The notes beneath the pieces were generated by a model. The model did not search any database, was not told the DNA's origin, and saw nothing but the letters and a program-made list of their open reading frames with translations. This document shows, in pieces, positions 7,195 through 11,070 of a stretch of DNA of 11,070 nt. The stretch lies in NCBI GenBank assembly GCA_013329355.1, contig DUKK01000091.1, positions 1-11,070 of the forward strand. The letters are read 5' to 3'. The translations under genes were made by a program, and so were the position numbers. Numbering within the stretch: the first letter of the stretch is position 1; each line of letters opens with the position of its first letter. This stretch comes from Candidatus Poseidoniaceae archaeon. Its GTDB lineage: Archaea; Thermoplasmatota; Poseidoniia; Poseidoniales; Poseidoniaceae.

Positions 7195-8275
7195 AAGCAA
7201 GAAACTCATTGCTATGCAACTGATAATGTTGATGTTACTAGGTTTCATTGGTTACAAGATGGTAATTGATAATGATTCACAACTCCTCGAGTCTGGAGCA
7301 ATTGAAGTGCAAGATACTAATGGCGTTACCCACTACTTTGATGAGACACCTGATAGTGTTGTCATAACAAATACCTATGTTGCAACAGTCATGAGGATGC
7401 TTGAGGTTGATTTTTCAGTAATCAGTGGCATATCCGGTGATTTCATCGACTCAGACTTGTGGCCAGAGTTACAGGATACCGATGTTGTCCAATATTCAGC
7501 GCATTCTGAAATAGATTTCGAGGCACTGTTTGACGTTCGTCCCGATGTTTACTTCGTTTTCGCCACCAACGGTATGGTTGATACAGACATGATTAGAGAT
7601 AAGTTAGAACCAGTTGGTATAAATGTGGTAGCACTAGATTTCTACAAATATGACTCTCTGCGGGATGAAATGTCTGTGATTGCTAAATTATTCGGAAAAG
7701 AGCAAAAACTTGACGAGATTTTTACCGAATTTGATGAGTTGGAGGAACTAGTTAATTCTCGAATCAGAAACGTATCCGATGGCGACAAACCGAGCGTCGT
7801 GATGGAGCACCACGCTTCACTGACTAGAGATCCGGTAGTTCTGACTGCTAGCTCACAATGGAATGATTTGATTTCAATGGCAGGCGGAGTAAACGTATTT
7901 GCCGATCTCATCGGCCATACCACGCACGTCGACCTCGAGGCAATAATTGATAGTAATCCTGATTATTTGATGTTTGATGGAATTACTTTTGAGATTGGTT
8001 ATGACGATTATGACCCAAATAATCAGTGCGACTCACACTTTGGTTTTATTGCAGATCGTGCCGGTTTTGACGAACTTACAGCAATCAAGCAGCATCAAAT
8101 GTTTGTCATGGCGGGAGAATTTGCCGGTCCTATGATGATTCATGGATTACCAACCTTAGCAAAATCCCTCCATCCAAATCTGTTTGAAGATGTTGACACT
8201 GAACGAATTCTTGATGACTATTTCACCCGATATCATAGAACTGATAGAATTGGCAAATTTGTCTGTGTAGCTTAG
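7187..8275 (+). CDS. Class III (BtuF/FhuD/FecB-type) ABC substrate-binding protein
   Basis: This 362-residue extracytoplasmic binding protein is of the Peripla_BP_2 type that serves iron-siderophore, heme and cobalamin importers. The family pattern is clear. An N-lobe has VVITNTYVATVMRMLEV and FEALFDVRPDVYFVF. A long linking helix spans about 160-195. A C-lobe has SQWNDLISMAGGVNVF and THVDLEAIIDSNPDYLMF, ending in the GLPTLAKSLHPNLF region. There is no lipobox; an uncleaved N-terminal helix (about 6-26) seems to anchor it. The frame extends to GTG at 7175, but GGTGA at 7177-7181 is spaced 5 bp from the ATG at 7187, so I prefer that start (ATG 7184 is adjacent). It overlaps the preceding gene by 8 bp. 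Gene context favours an iron chelate or heme over cobalamin; specificity cannot be read from the sequence. Confidence 0.87.
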   Translation: MNESKKLIAMQLIMLMLLGFIGYKMVIDNDSQLLESGAIEVQDTNGVTHYFDETPDSVVITNTYVATVMRMLEVDFSVISGISGDFIDSDLWPELQDTDVVQYSAHSEIDFEALFDVRPDVYFVFATNGMVDTDMIRDKLEPVGINVVALDFYKYDSLRDEMSVIAKLFGKEQKLDEIFTEFDELEELVNSRIRNVSDGDKPSVVMEHHASLTRDPVVLTASSQWNDLISMAGGVNVFADLIGHTTHVDLEAIIDSNPDYLMFDGITFEIGYDDYDPNNQCDSHFGFIADRAGFDELTAIKQHQMFVMAGEFAGPMMIHGLPTLAKSLHPNLFEDVDTERILDDYFTRYHRTDRIGKFVCVA

Positions 8276-8285
8276 GTGAGGTTAG

Positions 8286-9419
8286 TTGTGGAGAATAGAC
8301 GAGGTCTTTGACTCTACAACCGAGGAAACCGGTGGCTTGGCCGACCGCATAGAGCAGCGGGCTAAACGCCAAAAATTCTACATTTTCTTGATGCTCGTAT
8401 CAACTGCATTAGTGGCTATTTTTTCGATGGGACTTGGTTCGTCCAAATCACTGAGTTTTTACAAAATTATCATGATTATACTCGGCTTAGAAACCCCTAC
8501 AGACATTCAGGAAAGCATCTTAATCAACATCCGGTTACCAAGAGTATTGATGGCTATTTTTGCTGGTGCAGCCTTGGCCACAGCGGGGACTTTAATGCAG
8601 GGCAGTTTAGGTAATCCACTGGTCTCCCCGCTAACCTTAGGAGTTGCGTCAGGAGCATCGCTGGGTGCAGCATGAGCCATCATACTAGGATTTTCGGTAA
8701 TCGATTTACCGGTCTTAGACAATGAGATTTATACTGCTTTGATGGAATTTATCCCAAACACTTTAATCGTGGTAAACACATTTATTTTTTCACTCATCGT
8801 TGTATTCATAGTGATAAAACTCGGGGAATTAAGAGGAGTTTCTGCTGAGTCATATATCTTAGTCGGCATCGCCATTACCTTCATTAATGGCGCAATAGTT
8901 GAATCACTGGTCTACTTTGCCACCCCACAGCAGTTAGCACAATTGACTCATTGGTCATTCGGTAGTGTCAGACGACCCGATTTAACCACAGTATTGTTTG
9001 TTGGATTTATTCTTACACTGCTCTATCCTCGGTTGATAAAATACTCCTGGGACTTGAACACTCTTGCTATTGGTGGGGATGATTTTGCTATATCAACGGG
9101 CGTCGATCCGGGATTATTACGCAGAAAAATTCTGGTAATTTCAGCATTCGCAACATCAATAATTATTGCTTTTACTGGTTTGATTGGCTTTGTTGGTCTT
9201 GCCGCACCACATATTGCAAGATTGATCGTGGGCAATGATTATCGCCGATTGGTTCCGTCATCAGCATTAATTGGCGCGCTGCTTGTCTTGATTGCCGATA
9301 CCATCGGCGGCACACTATTTTCCCCAGTTGTGTTGCCTGTTGGAATCATGTTGTCGATAATAGGTGGTCCATTCTTCCTGTATTTGCTATTGAGTAAAAG
9401 GAGTGGTGCCCATGGCTAA
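8286..9419 (+). CDS. FecCD/BtuC-family ABC permease interrupted by an in-frame TGA
   Basis: Read through the TGA at 8673-8675, this frame is 377 codons of a complete FecCD permease with about ten helices. It has RLPR (83-86), then the conserved region GTLMQGSLGNPLVSPLTLGV leading to GASLGAA (123-129). In the second half is the coupling segment GFVGLAAPHIAR that contacts the ATPase. The stop falls directly after GASLGAA, and the same frame resumes with AIILGF, as expected for the family; nothing is missing and there is no frameshift. As sequenced, the pieces are 8286-8675 (129 residues) and a possible restart at TTG 8739 or ATG 8742 (about 226 residues). The start must be TTG 8286, because TAG precedes it in frame and GGTGAGG lies at 8275-8281. 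The gene is either a real nonsense mutation, a sequencing or assembly error, or read through. Confidence 0.85.
8673..8675 (+). other. In-frame TGA stop within the permease gene
   Basis: TGA at codon 130 splits an otherwise intact FecCD frame. Single-base changes to TTA (Leu), GGA (Gly), TCA (Ser) or TGG (Trp) would restore it, and small or hydrophobic residues are usual here in the family. TGG codes Trp normally elsewhere in the window and several genes end with TGA, so a general reassignment of TGA is unlikely. Confidence 0.85.
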
Positions 9420-10233
9420 GCAATCTACTAAGGATAATTTAAAGTCGCTAGTCGAAGTAACTGGACTGAGGTTTTCCTATGGCGACAAGGAAATTTTAAG
9501 TGACATTTCATTCACTGTCAAGCCCAATTGTCTGGTTGCAGTATTAGGGGTCAATGGTACTGGGAAATCTACTCTGATAAAATGCCTTAACAAGATTAAT
9601 CAAATAAACGATGGAGATGTTCGTATTTTGGGTCAATCAATTGAAGACTTAAGCATTAACGAACTGGCCAAAAAAGTGGCATATGTTCCGCAAAATGTCT
9701 CTACCAGTTTCCCAATAGACGTCTACGATGTAATTCTTCTAGGCAGGCGGCCATACCTAACCTGGAGTGTCGGTGAGGATGACCGCAAAATCGTCGCCAG
9801 AATTATTGAAACGCTAAATCTAGAGGAATTTGCATTTCGTAAATTCCACACCTTGTCCGGTGGTGAGCAACAAAAAGTGATGATTGCTAAAGCGATTGCA
9901 CAACAACCACAAATATACTTATTCGATGAACCGACGAGTAGTTTGGATCTATTTAGTCAGTATGATATTTTAACCCAAATCAAGGATTTAGTGAGCGACA
10001 AGGCCAATTCTTGTAGTGCAATTGTCGCCATGCATGACATAAATTTAGCAAGCAAATTTGCTGATATGATTTTAGTAATTCACGACTCAAAAATATATTG
10101 CTATGACGAACCATGCATTGCATTAAACATGACCACTGTCTCAGAGGTATATAGCGTGGAGGCCGAGGTACTGAAGATGGATGAATCAGGTTCACCAATC
10201 ATCAATGTGTTACGGCCAAAAAAAGAGGAATGA
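9412..10233 (+). CDS. FecE/BtuD-type ABC ATPase (iron-chelate/heme/cobalamin importer)
   Basis: This 273-residue ATPase has Walker A GVNGTGKST (46-54), Q-loop YVPQN with Gln94, signature LSGGEQQ (148-154), Walker B IYLFDEP (168-174) with Glu173, and switch His208 in MHDIN. The segment DVILLGRRPYLTW after the Q-loop is characteristic of the FepC/FecE/BtuD group of importers. Start choice: a longer frame begins at GTG 9403, but AAGGAG at 9398-9403 is 8 bp from ATG 9412, so the ATG is preferred. It overlaps the permease stop by 8 bp. It energises uptake by the permease and binding protein just upstream. The ATPase gene is intact, which argues against long-standing decay of the system. Confidence 0.93.
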   Translation: MAKQSTKDNLKSLVEVTGLRFSYGDKEILSDISFTVKPNCLVAVLGVNGTGKSTLIKCLNKINQINDGDVRILGQSIEDLSINELAKKVAYVPQNVSTSFPIDVYDVILLGRRPYLTWSVGEDDRKIVARIIETLNLEEFAFRKFHTLSGGEQQKVMIAKAIAQQPQIYLFDEPTSSLDLFSQYDILTQIKDLVSDKANSCSAIVAMHDINLASKFADMILVIHDSKIYCYDEPCIALNMTTVSEVYSVEAEVLKMDESGSPIINVLRPKKEE

Positions 10234-10235
10234 AT

Positions 10236-10691
10236 ATGACAAAAAAGATTTTGATATTATACGGAACAGAGACTGGTAACTCGGAATTGTTAGCTATGGA
10301 TGCAGAAAAGATGGCCGCTGATAGTGGCCTAGATGCAACCATCAACGGCATGGATGAGGTCACTGTTGCAGACATGCAAGAACATGATAACCTGATTATC
10401 GTTTGTAGCACATGGGGTGACGGTGAACAGCCTGACAATGCTATTGATTTATACGAGGCTGCAACAGAAGCCGGAGATGATGATTTTAGCAACCTCAACT
10501 TTGCGGTGTTAGCCTTAGGTGACACTGCCTTTGACTTATTCTGTGAGGCCGGAATACAGTGGGATGATGTGCTAGAACAGAAAGGCGGCAATAGAATTAA
10601 TGACAGAATTGATTGTGATACCGACTACGATGACGAGGCTGAAGAATGGTTGGAAGAGACCATTAGCCTCTTTGTCGAAAATGGGGCATGA
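10236..10691 (+). CDS. Flavodoxin (MioC/CysJ-FMN-domain type)
   Basis: This is a 151-residue single-domain FMN electron carrier. The phosphate-binding loop is GTETGNSE (10-17). The first isoalloxazine loop is STWGDGEQPDN (58-68), with Trp60 likely stacking on the flavin. The second loop is ALGDTAFDLFCEAG (93-106), which matches the LGDSSYEFFC pattern of CysJ and MioC more than classical short-chain flavodoxins. The acidic C-terminal part ends in DYDDEAEEWLEE, also typical. ATG 10230 overlaps the ATPase stop as ATGA, but AGAGGA at 10224-10229 leaves proper spacing only for ATG 10236, giving the expected MTKKILILYGTETGN start. Flavodoxins replace iron-sulfur ferredoxin under iron limitation, which fits this locus. 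It might alternatively feed electrons to the HugZ-like protein that follows. Confidence 0.9.
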   Translation: MTKKILILYGTETGNSELLAMDAEKMAADSGLDATINGMDEVTVADMQEHDNLIIVCSTWGDGEQPDNAIDLYEAATEAGDDDFSNLNFAVLALGDTAFDLFCEAGIQWDDVLEQKGGNRINDRIDCDTDYDDEAEEWLEETISLFVENGA

Positions 10692-10695
10692 TCGG

Positions 10696-11070
10696 ATGTC
10701 AAATGACGAAGTACTTGCTGCAGAAATAAATTCGAGGAAAAATGAAGATCCAGCTAAAAATGTCCTTCAGTGGATGATTGATGTCGGACACGGAGTGCTT
10801 TCAACGCTCTCTGTCAAAAATGAAATCAACGCATTCCCCCTATGTTCAGTAGTCCCGTTTGCTATCAACCATGATGGCAAGCCGTACATATTGATTGCAA
10901 GTATTGCTGCGCATACTAAGAATCTCATCAAGGATCAAAGATCCTCGTTATTTATCTCACACCCCAATCCTGAAGGTGACCCTCAGTCATATTGGCGTGC
11001 ATGCTTAATTGGTAAATTCAAAGAAGTAACAGTTGGTGATGATGATTCTGCTCATTCAGATGCTGTAGTT
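10696..11070 (+). CDS. HugZ/HutZ-like heme-utilisation protein, pyridoxamine-phosphate-oxidase fold (partial)
   Basis: An open frame starts at ATG 10696, four bases after the flavodoxin stop, and runs off the right edge after 125 codons. The sequence follows the split-barrel FMN-binding/HugZ pattern: GHGVLSTLSV (31-40), CSVVPFAINHDGKPYILIASI (about 50-70), AAHTKNL (71-77) and DQRSSLFI (80-87), then the next strand CLIGKFKEV. The AxHTxNLxxDxRxSL block is the hallmark of the heme-utilisation branch (HugZ, HutZ), some members of which degrade heme to release iron. The heme-ligand histidine known from HugZ and HutZ lies in the C-terminal half, outside this window, so heme-degrading activity cannot be judged. 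A general PNPOx-like flavoprotein is the alternative. The spacing indicates translation with the iron operon. Confidence 0.8.
   Translation, partial: MSNDEVLAAEINSRKNEDPAKNVLQWMIDVGHGVLSTLSVKNEINAFPLCSVVPFAINHDGKPYILIASIAAHTKNLIKDQRSSLFISHPNPEGDPQSYWRACLIGKFKEVTVGDDDSAHSDAVV

Noticed and set aside
8673..8675. Selenocysteine or reassigned TGA in the permease
   Set aside because: No catalytic role for selenocysteine exists in FecCD proteins, Trp is encoded by TGG throughout, and other genes here end in TGA.
7187..10233. Cobalamin (BtuCDF) importer as primary call
   Set aside because: The family is shared, but the DtxR-like operator, FEA1-like protein, flavodoxin and HugZ-like gene all point to iron or heme; no cobalamin genes or B12 riboswitch elements are visible.
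10202..10591. Minus-strand open frame of 129 codons opposite the flavodoxin
   Set aside because: The plus strand encodes all flavodoxin motifs; the opposite frame is Ser/Ala-rich with no signal or start context.

Overview
The window looks like a fragment of a marine planktonic euryarchaeon, most likely Candidatus Poseidoniales (Marine Group II). The assignment rests on style, not on a marker gene. Ribosome-binding sites are of the GGTG/GGAG type, start codons are mixed ATG/TTG, base composition is moderately AT-rich, a very acidic lipoprotein carries an LAGC lipobox, a large surface protein is built from beta-sandwich modules and anchored by a C-terminal membrane helix, and there is a short paired-cysteine repeat of a kind I associate with this group. 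There are no rRNA or tRNA genes, CRISPR arrays or insertion sequences.

Left part (1-2439, minus strand): a compact operon read right to left. It contains an ABC ATPase, an ABC-2 type six-helix permease, and the N-terminal part of a secreted acidic protein that runs off the left edge. The ATPase and permease genes are one base apart. The secreted-protein gene follows after 60 bp, with a perfect 16-bp palindrome ending on the first base of its start codon. A 64-bp divergent intergenic region separates this operon from a plus-strand membrane protein of unknown function (2504-3418).

Right part (about 3420-11070, plus strand): this reads as an iron (or heme) acquisition island. A DtxR/IdeR-like operator, TTAGGT-AA-ACCTAA, sits at a TATA-like element upstream of a lipoprotein (3500-4750). 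I recognise this lipoprotein as related to the FEA1 / low-iron-inducible periplasmic protein (phytotransferrin) family best known from algae. A 116-bp gap with inverted repeats follows. Then comes a tightly coupled run: a 775-residue modular surface protein; a class III (BtuF/FhuD/FecB-type) substrate-binding protein; a FecCD/BtuC-type permease broken by one in-frame TGA; a FecE/BtuD-type ATPase; a flavodoxin of the MioC/CysJ type; and the start of a HugZ/HutZ-like protein of the pyridoxamine-phosphate-oxidase fold, cut by the right edge. Genes overlap or are separated by 2-10 bp.

Working model (inference): under iron limitation a DtxR-family repressor releases the promoter. The FEA1-like lipoprotein and the large surface protein capture iron or an iron chelate outside the single membrane. 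The binding protein and ABC transporter import it. Flavodoxin stands in for ferredoxin and/or supplies electrons, and the HugZ-like protein may release iron from heme. The most notable points are the archaeal FEA1-like protein with its inserted cysteine modules, the operator in front of it, and the stop codon in the permease.
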